Source: Candidatus Poribacteria bacterium (lineage in GTDB: Bacteria; Poribacteria; WGA-4E; WGA-3G). Taken from it: 64,000 nucleotides of DNA. The notes under the pieces are model-generated. The model was not told where the DNA came from and did not search any database. It saw nothing but the letters and a program-made list of their open reading frames with translations. The DNA is taken from contig PYJD01000020.1 in the NCBI GenBank assembly GCA_003635315.1, positions 1 through 64,000 of the forward strand. The letters run 5' to 3'. Below are positions 16,824-26,182 of this stretch, piece after piece; within the stretch, counting starts at the first letter, position 1; each line of letters opens with the position of its first letter. Made by a program: the position numbers and the translations under genes.

Positions 16824-18011
16824 ATGCCAATACAAATTGCTATCATTGGTTGTGGTGGAATGGCAAACGGACATCTCAACGCCTATCTCACAATTTACAA
16901 CACTGAACCCGGCAAAGTGGAACTCGTCGCAATGTGCGATGAATTCGAAGATAGAGCAGATAATTTTGCAGAAAGAGTCAAAGAAGTAACAGGTAAAAAA
17001 CCTGCTGTATTTTCCGATACAGATACAATGCTTGCAAATACAGATTTAGACGGTGTAGATATTTGTACTTCGCATGCACAACATCATATTAATGCGATTA
17101 AATGTCTCAACGACGGTGTCAATGTCATGATAGAAAAACCGATGGGAATTACTGTAAAAGCAACCCATGCGATTATAGCTGCAGCTAAAGAAAACGGCAA
17201 AATCGCTGCAACAGCCGAGAATATACGTCGGATGCCAAGCCGTCGGACAGCGGAATGGTTAATGAACGAAAAACAGATACTTGGTGATATGCGTATGTTC
17301 AATGCCCAACATGCAAGCCATCGTGAACCAGATCCAGAAAGTGCATGGCACTGGCGACTGGATCTATCCCTCGGTGGTGGTGGTATGGTAATGGATTCAG
17401 GTGCACACTATTGTGATACCCTCCGCTTCCTATTTGGTGATCCAACAACCGTTTATGGACGCGTCTGTCAATTTGAGAATCTTGAAGTTACAAAAAACGG
17501 TGAGATCGTAAAAAATGAACAAGAAGACACATGGGTAGCAACGATTAACTTCGAAAAGGGAGTCATAGGCTTGTGGACGTGTACGTGGGCAGCTGTTGGA
17601 CACAGCTACAACCATGTTGTATATTATGGAAGTGAAGGATGCTTGCTTGATAATGGGGATATCTTCCACGGACCTTTTGATGGTGGTGAAGTAATTCTTA
17701 AAGATGGTACACACCTATCAATGGAAAATCTTATTGCAGAATATATGGCAAGTCTTTCTGATGAGCAGAAAGAAAAACTGTTTCCACACAATTTTACCGA
17801 TGGTGTCGTCCTTGAATGTTATGACTACGTTGATGCAATTGAGAACAACCGACCACCAGAACTTGATGCTGAAGTGGGACTACGTGCGAAATCTATCTGT
17901 GAAGCCATCTACGAATCAAACGCTTGTGGTCAAGCAGTAAACTATGAAGATGTAGTATCAGGAGAAATTGAAGTTTATCAGAAACCGATCAACGCACGGT
18001 GGGGGTTATAG
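16824..18011 (+). CDS. Gfo/Idh/MocA-family oxidoreductase
   Basis: NAD(P)-dependent dehydrogenase of 395 residues. The Rossmann motif GCGGMANGH lies at about residues 10-18; MIEKPMG supplies the conserved Lys; the substrate domain includes GGGGMVMDSGAHYCDTLRFL, with the D-x-G-x-H pattern that often carries the catalytic His. The gene runs straight into the next one: its TAG (18009-18011) is followed at once by the TTG start of an MFS transporter, so the two are probably translated as a unit. This suggests import or export of the sugar-like substrate, which cannot be named. Confidence 0.9.
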   Translation: MPIQIAIIGCGGMANGHLNAYLTIYNTEPGKVELVAMCDEFEDRADNFAERVKEVTGKKPAVFSDTDTMLANTDLDGVDICTSHAQHHINAIKCLNDGVNVMIEKPMGITVKATHAIIAAAKENGKIAATAENIRRMPSRRTAEWLMNEKQILGDMRMFNAQHASHREPDPESAWHWRLDLSLGGGGMVMDSGAHYCDTLRFLFGDPTTVYGRVCQFENLEVTKNGEIVKNEQEDTWVATINFEKGVIGLWTCTWAAVGHSYNHVVYYGSEGCLLDNGDIFHGPFDGGEVILKDGTHLSMENLIAEYMASLSDEQKEKLFPHNFTDGVVLECYDYVDAIENNRPPELDAEVGLRAKSICEAIYESNACGQAVNYEDVVSGEIEVYQKPINARWGL

Positions 18012-19316
18012 TTGTCTGAAAAAGATCAACCTACTGTTCAAACCTCTGAAAAAACCATTCAATATAAGGGGGAATCATCCAAAAAAGAAAGACTGGTAGG
18101 CTACTTTGAATTACTCAGAACAAATGCTAATTTTCGTTGGTTGTGGGGAGGACAACTTGTTAGTCTTTTAGGGGACTGGTTTAATCTCATTGCCTCCGCA
18201 TTACTAATTCGAAGTCTAACGGATTCCAAGTTTGCGTTAGGTATTCTGTTCACAATTCGGATGCTTGCCCCTTTTCTCATAGCACCGATTGCTGGGATCT
18301 GTGCTGATCGTTATAACCGTAAACATATCCTCATTATAAGTGATATAATTCGAGGATTACTGATATTCGGTTTTCTATTCGTCAGAACAGAAGAAGATAT
18401 TCCCCTCCTGTATATTCTCACTACACTTCTGTTTGGTGTCAGCGGGTTCTTCAGTCCTGCGCGTAGTGCCATTCTACCAGATATTACCTCAACAAACGAA
18501 TTGGGTACAGCGAATGCGTTAAGTGCGACCACTTGGTCAATAATGCTTGCGCTTGGTGCCGCAATAGGTGGATTTACAGCAGGTGTGTTTGGTATCCAGA
18601 CAGCCTTTATCATAGATGGGTTTACCTTTTTCCTTTCTGCCGTATTACTGTTACAGATTAAACTCCCCGAAAATACTATTGTTTCAACAAGAGATGATGC
18701 TGGTCGAAAGTTTACAACTCTCCGCTACTTAATGCAGCAACCTGACCTATTCTTTATAGCACTTCATAAAGCATCAATAGCCCTAATACTCTATTCAGGA
18801 TATCAAATTTCTCAGGTTGAAATTGCGAAGAGTCATTTTGTTATAGGCGTGGAAGGTGCATTTAGTTTAGGAATTATGTTGTGTTTCGGTGGAATTGGTA
18901 GTGGAATTGGTCCTATAATTGCGAGAATTTGGACAGGTGATAGTGATAAACCGCTTCGACAGAGCATTAGTCTTGGATATCTAATTGGTTCAGTTGGATT
19001 GGCTGCTACCGCACCACTTACAAGTCTAACAACGGTAGTAATCGGAGGATTTATTCGAAGTGTGGGTGGTGGGATTTCATGGGTGTTTTCGACACAACTT
19101 CTTCTTCAACGTGCACCAAACGAAATAAGGGGAAGAGTCTTCGGTATAGAGTATGCACTCTTTACATTAATGGGTGGTATTGCTTCAGCAGTTGCTGGTA
19201 TCCTCCTTGATCTTTACGGTGTGCAAAAAGTATTATGGGGAATGAGTATACTTCCGTTTATCCCTGCAATATTATGGTGGTTTTGGCAAGCACATTTTAC
19301 AAAAGTTAAATATTAA
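18012..19316 (+). CDS. MFS transporter (MFS_3, enterobactin-exporter-like)
   Basis: 434 residues with about 12 hydrophobic helices after a polar 35-residue N-terminus. The signature loop between helices 2 and 3, GICADRYNRKHILI, and the start FRWLWGGQLVSLLGDWFNLI are those of the MFS_3 group, usually proton-driven exporters. The TTG start follows the previous stop without a gap, which points to translational coupling with the oxidoreductase. Substrate unknown. Confidence 0.85.
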   Translation: MSEKDQPTVQTSEKTIQYKGESSKKERLVGYFELLRTNANFRWLWGGQLVSLLGDWFNLIASALLIRSLTDSKFALGILFTIRMLAPFLIAPIAGICADRYNRKHILIISDIIRGLLIFGFLFVRTEEDIPLLYILTTLLFGVSGFFSPARSAILPDITSTNELGTANALSATTWSIMLALGAAIGGFTAGVFGIQTAFIIDGFTFFLSAVLLLQIKLPENTIVSTRDDAGRKFTTLRYLMQQPDLFFIALHKASIALILYSGYQISQVEIAKSHFVIGVEGAFSLGIMLCFGGIGSGIGPIIARIWTGDSDKPLRQSISLGYLIGSVGLAATAPLTSLTTVVIGGFIRSVGGGISWVFSTQLLLQRAPNEIRGRVFGIEYALFTLMGGIASAVAGILLDLYGVQKVLWGMSILPFIPAILWWFWQAHFTKVKY

Positions 19317-19408
19317 TTGAGTTGGATATAAGCGTTTTTGAAAATATCTCATATATCATATCTATTAAATCCTGAATCAGTTACAAATAAGTAAACTTAT
19401 TATTTAAC

Positions 19409-19437
19409 TTGACAGTTAAATATAAATATGTTATAAT
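19409..19437 (+). promoter_or_regulatory. Full-consensus sigma-70 promoter with no gene close behind
   Basis: TTGACA (19409-19414), 17 bp, TATAAT (19432-19437): an exact match to consensus and spacing. The nearest downstream frame of any interest is the small ORF of repeat element B at 19711, about 270 bp away. A small RNA starting near 19444 is an alternative. Confidence 0.7.
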
Positions 19438-19561
19438 GTATATTGCTAATAATTAAACACAAAAGATAAACCAATGTACGGAATTACATACATTAAATTA
19501 CTAATATCATGAATACACCTATAAATTTACTATAAAAACTCAATATAATTCATCGTCATCA

Positions 19562-20066
19562 AATACTATTTCTATTTGAATAGTTCACATTATAAAAATA
19601 AAATGAAGAAAATATTAATATCTAACAACTAACATGTATCTATTACAAAGCACAAAATTAAATAAAGATATTCAGATGATGTTTTTGACATATTCTTATG
19701 AGAATTAATCATGATTTTCTATAAAAACGATCCTAAATACAAAATATTATTAATGTCAAAAAACCGGCTTTATTACACGGTTGGAAATGTCAAAATCATA
19801 AAGGACAACAAAAACACAAAAACCCGTTTTTTAAAAATTCTTATAAAGCTAATTCAAAGTACTGTAAAGTCAGTCTATGACAGGGGTTACAGGGGTAATT
19901 TTCACCAATTTCAATGACACACAATGTGTCAAAAAGTGTAACTTTTTTCACTTTTTCGACGCAGAGATGAATGCAACATGAACACGATTTGCCCTATGAG
20001 AATTTAGGATTAAATGTCCGTTTTTGTACCATATTTATTGGCTGTATATTAGGATTAAATATGCGT
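19562..20066 (+). mobile_element. Putative three-copy element with small basic ORF, copy B
   Basis: Begins with AATACTATTTCTATTTGAAT, then TTCACATTATAAAAATAAAA as in copy A. It continues through the ORF at 19711-19917, GGGTAATTTTCACCAATTTC, the hairpin TGACACACAATGTGTCA, the hairpin AAAAGTG/CACTTTT, and two TTAGGATTAAA repeats. Copy B ends earlier than A and C, lacking their TCTAAATAAAAA end. Borders are approximate. Confidence 0.6.
19711..19917 (+). CDS. Small basic ORF of the three-copy element (copy B)
   Basis: 68 residues, longer than copies A and C because the shared TAG after VYDRG is TAC here and translation continues to a TGA eight codons on. Shares YKNDPKYKI, SKNR, NVKI, DNKNTK and LIQS with the other copies. 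Net strongly positive. No known family. A consensus promoter at 19409 points toward it. Confidence 0.45.
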   Translation: MIFYKNDPKYKILLMSKNRLYYTVGNVKIIKDNKNTKTRFLKILIKLIQSTVKSVYDRGYRGNFHQFQ

Positions 20067-20279
20067 TTTATACCTTTTATGTATGAGGAAACTCTGACTC
20101 CCAATTTGTAGTGTAATTCGTCACGATTCAAAGCTCAAAGAAACAGAAGATACCTATATCAGGATGTTTCTATTTTCAACAATTGAATACCTTTGATTTA
20201 CTGTATACTGGACATACCTTTTAAAGAAAAAATATGATATAATATTTATAAGTTGTAGCATTAATTGAAAGGAATAAAT

Positions 20280-21110
20280 ATGAGATTGGAAGGAAAAGTC
20301 GCAATTGTCGCAGGGGCAGCCTGGGGTGGAATTGGTGCTGCAACTGCATATAAATTTGCCAGTGAAGGTGCAAAAGTAGTTGTCAATACACGCCATCGAG
20401 AAACGAAACTGGCTGAAACGGTCGAACGAATTGAGGATGCTGGTGGTGAGGCTGTACCTATTATGGGGGATGTTGCTGATGAAAAGACTTGGGAGACGCT
20501 CGTAGATACCGCGCTATCCAATTATGGAAAAATCACTACACTTGTCCACAATGCTGCACACTCCTACACGAAAAAAGCTATTGAGTTCACCACTGAAGAG
20601 TGGAACGAAAGCCTTGGTGTAACCCTCGGTGGTCCTTGGCTTGGAGCAAAATATTGTATACCGGAAATGATAAAAAATGGCGGTGGGACATTAGTTTTCA
20701 TTTCTACAGTTAATGCTACAATTACGAACCCCGGTTTTGGTCTCTACGGTGCAGGTAAAGGCGGATTAAACGCCTTAACTCGGAGCATTGCCCTCGATTA
20801 TGGAAGAGATGGTATACGTGCGAATGCAATTGCGCCTGGACAAATTGTGGGTGAACGCGGAGAAGCTTCACTTGCAGCGGATACATTAGAGGATCAAGCA
20901 TCCAAAGATTGCTACCCCATAGGACGTTACGGAAAACCGGAAGACATAGCAAATGTTGCACTCTTTTTGGCTTCTGATGAAGCAGATTTTGTAACGGGTA
21001 TCGTACTCACTGCTGATGGTGGATTAACACTACAATCCCCAGAGGCACTTGTCAGACCATCCTTCCGTCTTAGATGGAGAGATGATATTCTGGTACCACA
21101 ACCCAAATAG
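20280..21110 (+). CDS. Short-chain dehydrogenase/reductase (SDR)
   Basis: 276 residues from the ATG at 20280, chosen because AAAGGA sits seven bases before it; an in-frame TTG at 20265 is less likely. The cofactor loop is GAAWGGIG (about 12-19), slightly different from the classic TGxxxGIG; VHNAAHS matches the NNAG strand; the catalytic set is Ser in FISTVNA and YGAGKGGL (Tyr-x3-Lys). It ends in VTGIVLTADGGLTL, the usual SDR close, plus a 22-residue tail. Substrate unknown. Confidence 0.85.
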   Translation: MRLEGKVAIVAGAAWGGIGAATAYKFASEGAKVVVNTRHRETKLAETVERIEDAGGEAVPIMGDVADEKTWETLVDTALSNYGKITTLVHNAAHSYTKKAIEFTTEEWNESLGVTLGGPWLGAKYCIPEMIKNGGGTLVFISTVNATITNPGFGLYGAGKGGLNALTRSIALDYGRDGIRANAIAPGQIVGERGEASLAADTLEDQASKDCYPIGRYGKPEDIANVALFLASDEADFVTGIVLTADGGLTLQSPEALVRPSFRLRWRDDILVPQPK

Positions 21111-21189
21111 GCTAATAGTGACAACTATGTATATAAAAAATGAGTTAAATAGGCGATATACGTCCCAATTATTTATAAGGAGATAAAAA

Positions 21190-21885
21190 ATGTGTGGACG
21201 ATTTACCTGGACAACTCCTCCTGAATTAATGTGGTCAATTCTTGAAGACTTTGAGATTCCCATGGATTTTAAACCACGATACAACATAGCACCAACACAA
21301 GATGTACCAGTCATTCCAAATACCGTAAGTGAGATCGAATCTGATACTGATAGAAGAAAACTGGAATTTTTCAAATGGGGTTTAATCCCGTCATGGGCAA
21401 AGGATGCAAAGATCGGTAGTAGGATGATTAATGCGCGGTCAGAAACACTATCTGAAAAGCCATCCTTTCGCAATGCCTACAAGCGAAGGCGATGTCTCAT
21501 TTTGGCAGACGGATACTATGAATGGGTACCAACCCCCGGTGAAAAAACTAAGCAACCGGTCTACATTCGACTAAAGTCAAAAGAAACCTTTGCATTCGCG
21601 GGATTATGGGAACAGTGGAAACCAGAATGGACGGATAAACCGTTTTTGTCATGTACTATCATCACTTGCTCCCCGAATCCAATCTTGGAAGAAATACACC
21701 ACAGAATGCCTGTAATTCTTCCCCAAGAAAACCATGAAGAATGGTTAGCATCGGGAAAACAACCCAAAGAGAATCTCCAACATCTTCTTACTGCCTATCC
21801 GGGTGAGGAGATGGAAGCATATCCGGTATCCACGTTTGTGAACAAGCCAATGAATGATACTCCTGAGTGTATTGAACCTATATAA
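21190..21885 (+). CDS. SRAP-domain abasic-site DNA-protein crosslink protein (YedK/HMCES-like)
   Basis: Starts MCGRFTW, so Cys2 becomes the N-terminal nucleophile after Met removal and forms a thiazolidine link to abasic sites in single-stranded DNA, shielding them during replication. Other conserved parts: PRYNIAPTQ, WGLIPSWAKD, MINARSET, CLILADGYYEW (Glu) and HHRMPVIL (active-site His). The length of 231 is typical. AAGGAG lies before the ATG. Constitutive or SOS control cannot be told. Confidence 0.95.
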   Translation: MCGRFTWTTPPELMWSILEDFEIPMDFKPRYNIAPTQDVPVIPNTVSEIESDTDRRKLEFFKWGLIPSWAKDAKIGSRMINARSETLSEKPSFRNAYKRRRCLILADGYYEWVPTPGEKTKQPVYIRLKSKETFAFAGLWEQWKPEWTDKPFLSCTIITCSPNPILEEIHHRMPVILPQENHEEWLASGKQPKENLQHLLTAYPGEEMEAYPVSTFVNKPMNDTPECIEPI

Positions 21886-21979
21886 AGTTGTTCAGATACA
21901 ATAATTTCCAAGAAACGTTCTACACATCATAGTTGTGTCTGATACCTAACGAAATGAATTGTGTATTTAGGAAGGAATT

Positions 21980-22963
21980 ATGTCTAAACCTACAAAAGAA
22001 CAAATGATTACAATGTATCGCAAAATGGTAGAGATACGTCAATTTGAAGAAGCCGCAGGTACGTTGTATCAAAGTGGACAACTCCCCGGTTTTCTACACC
22101 TTTATATTGGAGAAGAAGCCACAGCGGTGGGTGTTTGCGTTCATTTAAATGATGATGATTACATCACAAGCACACATCGTGGACATGGTCATCTCATAGC
22201 CAAGGGTGGGAAACGCGACCGAATGATGGCAGAATTGTTTGCACGAACGACAGGATATTGTAAGGGTAAAGGTGGATCTATGCACATTGCCGACAAAGAG
22301 ACCGGTATTCTCGGTGCAAACGGTGTTGTCGGTGCGGGGATACCACTTGCAGCGGGGGCAGCACTCACAGCGAAATTCCGTGCTACAGAACAAATTGCAG
22401 TGTCCTTTTTTGGTGATGGTGCCACAAATCAAGGCGTATTTCATGAAACACTCAATCTTGCTGCGGTGTGGGAACTCCCTGTCGTGTTTGTCTGTGAGAA
22501 CAATCGTTTTGGTATGGGAACACCACAAAAAGAACATCAACGTGTAGAAGATATTGCTGTCCGTGCACCTGCTTATGATATTCCCGGTGTTACTGTGGAT
22601 GGAAATGATGTCCTTAAAGTGTATGCTGCTGCGGGAGAAGCGGTAACACGTGCCCGAAATGGGGATGGTCCAACCTTACTCAACTGTGATACTTATAGGT
22701 TCAGAGGACACCACATAGGAGATCCGGGGACATCCTATCGAGACCGGGAAGAAGTACAGGAGCAGGAACGACAACGTGATCCTATCCGTAGACTTGCACA
22801 AGTTCTCATTGATGAAGAAGGTATGACCGAAGAAGAACTATCAACTATAGACGAAGAACTTGCAGAAGAACTTGAAGAAGCGTTGGAGTTTGCTAAAAAT
22901 AGTCCCGATCCCCTTCCTGAAGACGCACTTGACGATGTTTATGCCGGTTCAATTCAACCGTAA
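21980..22963 (+). CDS. Pyruvate/acetoin dehydrogenase-type E1 component, alpha subunit
   Basis: Thiamine-diphosphate enzyme half that decarboxylates a 2-oxo acid and passes the acyl group to lipoyl-E2. The ThDP motif is present as GDGATNQGVFHETLNLAAVW with the closing ENN (Mg binding), and the E1-alpha start R-x-FEEAAGTLYQSGQLPGFLHL is typical. The 327-residue length fits AcoA/PdhA. The expected beta subunit and E2 are not adjacent: the next gene is an MNT-HEPN protein. It either works with subunits encoded elsewhere or has been separated by rearrangement. Confidence 0.9.
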   Translation: MSKPTKEQMITMYRKMVEIRQFEEAAGTLYQSGQLPGFLHLYIGEEATAVGVCVHLNDDDYITSTHRGHGHLIAKGGKRDRMMAELFARTTGYCKGKGGSMHIADKETGILGANGVVGAGIPLAAGAALTAKFRATEQIAVSFFGDGATNQGVFHETLNLAAVWELPVVFVCENNRFGMGTPQKEHQRVEDIAVRAPAYDIPGVTVDGNDVLKVYAAAGEAVTRARNGDGPTLLNCDTYRFRGHHIGDPGTSYRDREEVQEQERQRDPIRRLAQVLIDEEGMTEEELSTIDEELAEELEEALEFAKNSPDPLPEDALDDVYAGSIQP

Positions 22964-23010
22964 ATCACATATAAATTTTATCAGATTAGAATTTTACCAG
23001 AGAATTAATC

Positions 23011-23946
23011 ATGTCTAACTACACGACAACCAGAGAACTATCCCTTGTTGAACTCGCAAAATGTCGAGAAAATCTAAAACATCAATGGGAAAACAGCCAA
23101 GTTGATGAAAAATTGATTAGACGCGCCTGGGAAGATGTACATCGTGTCGCAACTGTGCTCTATCAAAATTATGGTGCCTCGAAAGTTGCAGTCTTCGGTT
23201 CTCTTACAGACCAAAGACGTTTTACGATGTATTCTGATATCGATATAATCGTATGGGGACTATCGTATAACAGATGTCTTGACGCACTCTGGCAAACAGA
23301 AGGTTTGAGCTCTGAGTTTAAGATTGATATCATTAACTTTAAATCTACAAATATAGCATTCCGTGAGAGGATACTAAATCAAACTATTCACATTGAACCT
23401 GTTGATGCAGACCCGATAAAATTTATCCAAGAAAGTAGTAAAAAAACTGATGCTGATGATGAAGTAATATACTTAGTAGATAGAGAGAAATTGATACAAC
23501 GTATCGCTGATGAAAAACAGAGAATCGGAACAACCGTCGATAGAATTGAGAGAGCTTTGGAGAAAATTGATATATTGCCAGTTGATGCACGTGAATTTGT
23601 TGAAAGGGCTCTTGCAGCTGACCTTGCTGAGTTTTACACGGGTTTAGAAAAGATTTTTGAACAGATTGGAAAAAACATTGACAAACACATCCCAAGTAGA
23701 GGTCGTTGGCATAACGATCTACTGACACAAATGAGTGAACGTCGTCCTGAACGACCACCTGTTGTTACTCAAAGATCCAACGGTAAATTAAGACATTTCC
23801 TTAGGTTTCGACATAAAATTAGAAATATCTATGGTGATGAATTGATTTACGCAGAAGCAGAAAAACAGGCGAAAGAAGTAAGAAAATTGTATACAGATAT
23901 ATCAGATGAACTTGATACTTTTGTCATTTATCTGCATGGAATCTAA
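23011..23946 (+). CDS. MNT nucleotidyltransferase-HEPN (HepT-like) fusion protein 1
   Basis: The N-terminal half is a minimal nucleotidyltransferase: VAVFGSL with Gly63-Ser64, then SDIDIIVWG with Asp76 and Asp78, and a third acid at Asp106. The C-terminal half (about 170-300) is all-helical, with YTGLEKIFEQIGKNID, a GRWHNDLL motif and FLRFRHKIRNIYGDEL, as in HepT-like domains. In MntA-HepT systems these two activities are separate: MntA adenylylates and silences the HEPN RNase. Here both are one chain. At the RX4HXY position the residues are Arg267 and Tyr274 but Asn272 instead of His. Seven bases separate it from the DUF6785 gene. Confidence 0.75.
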   Translation: MSNYTTTRELSLVELAKCRENLKHQWENSQVDEKLIRRAWEDVHRVATVLYQNYGASKVAVFGSLTDQRRFTMYSDIDIIVWGLSYNRCLDALWQTEGLSSEFKIDIINFKSTNIAFRERILNQTIHIEPVDADPIKFIQESSKKTDADDEVIYLVDREKLIQRIADEKQRIGTTVDRIERALEKIDILPVDAREFVERALAADLAEFYTGLEKIFEQIGKNIDKHIPSRGRWHNDLLTQMSERRPERPPVVTQRSNGKLRHFLRFRHKIRNIYGDELIYAEAEKQAKEVRKLYTDISDELDTFVIYLHGI

Positions 23947-23952
23947 GGTGCA

Positions 23953-25896
23953 ATGAAAGAAGATGAACAGCTGAAATCGACCGGTGTCACCTGGAAATCT
24001 GTTGCGATTACCGTTGTATTAATTCCGTTCAATTTCTACTGGATCATCGCGGGTGAAGTTGGTCTTGTCGGTTATGCGCTGAATACATACGCCGTACCTT
24101 TCTACAATGTCGTATTTGTCGTTTTTGCCTTCACCCTAATCAATCTTACCGTTCGATATACATCCAGAATCCAGTTTCTCTCCAACGCTGAACTTCTCAC
24201 CATATACATTCTGCTCAGTACAGCATGTGCGTTTCCATCGATTACCTTGATGACGATCCTCGTAACGACAGTGGGACACGCGTTCTGGTTCGCAACACCC
24301 GAAAATGAATGGAAACAACTCTTTTGGGACTATCTACCGAGATGGCTTTTGGTTGATGATACCAAAGCATTGACAGGATACTATACTGGTGCATCCAATC
24401 TCACAACATTTGAGATCATATGTAAATGGATGGTTCCGACCCTGTCTTGGACCCTATTCATGACGGCACTTGTTCTCGTGATGTTATGTATCAATGTCGT
24501 CATACGGAAACAGTGGATCGAACGTGAAAGACTTGCCTATCCTATCACACAGATAGCATTTCATCTTACGCATAATACCAAATCACTCTTTTCGCATCGT
24601 ATAACCTGGATCGGATTTGGAATAGCGGCATCTATTGCAATTTTGAATGGGTTTAGTTTCTTATACCCGACGATTCCGTCATTACCCATAAAACGTATCG
24701 GTGGTTGGCGTGGATTTGGACATCTGTTTACAGAAAAACCGTGGAATGCCATCGGTGGTATCAGTATGTCTTACTATCCATTTGTCATCGGACTTGGATT
24801 GTTAATGCCGCTGGACCTATCTTTTTCCAGTTGGTTTTTCTTCATTTTTTATAAGGCGCAACTTGTGTTATCAAGTGCTGCAGGACTTTCCAGTATCCCC
24901 GGTTTTCCATACATTGATCGGCAATGTTTCGGTGCAGCGATAGGAATATTCATTTCAGTATTCGTGCTTAATTTACGACATATACGAGGTGTATTCCGAA
25001 TTGCTCGGTACCGTACAGGTGAAGATAAAGACGAACCAGTTTCATACAGATTTGCACTATGGGGTATAGTAGGAGGACTTGTGGCACTCTTCATATTTTC
25101 GGAACGGATTGGAATGTCGTTATGGTTAATTCCTATCTTTTTCGCTATTTATTTTATTATTGTGTTGGTGCTAACGCGTATGCGTGCAGAACAAGGTTTC
25201 CCGGTGCATGCAATGGAGAATATGCCAAACCACCATATCCTCATAGATAGTCTTGGTACACGGATGTTAGGAACGAATAATCTTGTTTCGTTCACACTCT
25301 TCCGTTGGTTTAATCGAAGCTATACCAGCAACCCAATGCCCCATCAGTTGGAAGGATTTAAACTTTCTGAACGATCCGGCATAGATCCAAAACGTCTGTT
25401 TTTCTCTCTACTCGGAATTTCTGCGTTTGCCTCAATTACGGTATTTGGTGTAATTCTCTATCTTTACTATACCTACGGTGCCTTGAATATGAGTGGGAGT
25501 AGTAGTTGGTCAACAGGATTTGGGGAACGTGTGTTCAGTGGACTACAAAGGTGGTTATATTATCCTACCGAGCCAAACTTCTATGCCTCAGGTGGTATTG
25601 CATTTGGACTCCTTTTTTCAACACTCTTGATGTTTATGCGTGCACGATTCTTTTGGTGGCCATTTCATCCAATTGGATTTGTTGTTTCAAGTGATTGGGG
25701 AATGCGGTATTTGTGGAGTTGTATGTTGGTCAGTTCGATTGTAAAATGGTCAGTTTTGAGAATTAGTGGACCGCGTGCCTCACAACAATTGCTCATGTTT
25801 GCCCTTGGATTGATGTTAGGAGACTTCACAGTTGGTGGCATTTGGAGTCTCATCAGTGTTATCACACAACAACCGATGTATAACTTCTGGCCGTAA
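23953..25896 (+). CDS. Large DUF6785/DUF6784-type integral membrane protein, copy 1
   Basis: 647 residues with about 14 or more hydrophobic segments. Motifs shared with the paralogues at 36311 and 51130: WFATPENEWK (about 115), RKQWIERERLAYPITQIAFH (about 179-198), FTEKPWNAIG, RMRAEQGFPVHA, NPMPHQLEGFKL and FFWWPFHPIGF near the end. Topology and charged motif RxQWIxRExLxYP suggest a transporter loosely like OPT, but the function is unknown. Only seven bases separate it from the MNT-HEPN gene upstream, so they are probably co-transcribed. Confidence 0.75.
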   Translation: MKEDEQLKSTGVTWKSVAITVVLIPFNFYWIIAGEVGLVGYALNTYAVPFYNVVFVVFAFTLINLTVRYTSRIQFLSNAELLTIYILLSTACAFPSITLMTILVTTVGHAFWFATPENEWKQLFWDYLPRWLLVDDTKALTGYYTGASNLTTFEIICKWMVPTLSWTLFMTALVLVMLCINVVIRKQWIERERLAYPITQIAFHLTHNTKSLFSHRITWIGFGIAASIAILNGFSFLYPTIPSLPIKRIGGWRGFGHLFTEKPWNAIGGISMSYYPFVIGLGLLMPLDLSFSSWFFFIFYKAQLVLSSAAGLSSIPGFPYIDRQCFGAAIGIFISVFVLNLRHIRGVFRIARYRTGEDKDEPVSYRFALWGIVGGLVALFIFSERIGMSLWLIPIFFAIYFIIVLVLTRMRAEQGFPVHAMENMPNHHILIDSLGTRMLGTNNLVSFTLFRWFNRSYTSNPMPHQLEGFKLSERSGIDPKRLFFSLLGISAFASITVFGVILYLYYTYGALNMSGSSSWSTGFGERVFSGLQRWLYYPTEPNFYASGGIAFGLLFSTLLMFMRARFFWWPFHPIGFVVSSDWGMRYLWSCMLVSSIVKWSVLRISGPRASQQLLMFALGLMLGDFTVGGIWSLISVITQQPMYNFWP

Positions 25897-26094
25897 GAAG
25901 ATCTATCTGCTCCTTCACTCTTAAAACACATCCAAGAACAAGTAAATGTACCGATTCAATTTAGATTGGAATCAATTCATGCTAAATTTTGATAGAATCT
26001 CAGGTGTCACTCGTTGCAATCAGACCTTTTTTCATGATATTCTATACTCAAGGATCTTTAGAAAAAACAGTAGAATAGATTACCAAACAGTGCG

Positions 26095-26150
26095 GAAACT
26101 GTCAGTTTATTCTACAAAGAAAGAGATATTTTCATTTAGAAATGGTATTC
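26095..26150 (+). repeat. Partial MITE-like repeat (right half)
   Basis: AAACTGTCAGTTTATTCTAC, a purine run AAAGAAAGAGA, and TTAGAAATGGTATT, the right half of the TACCATTTCT family. The left end is missing. It ends about 33 bp before the ATG of the second MNT-HEPN gene and artificially extends that open frame upstream. Confidence 0.6.
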
Positions 26151-26182
26151 TTATATTATGCCATCTCCGAAGGAATTGTGAT

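Noticed and set aside
25946-26182. N-terminal extension of the second MNT-HEPN protein
   Set aside because: The extension is translated from a MITE fragment and has no match in the paralogue; a good ribosome site precedes the ATG at 26183.
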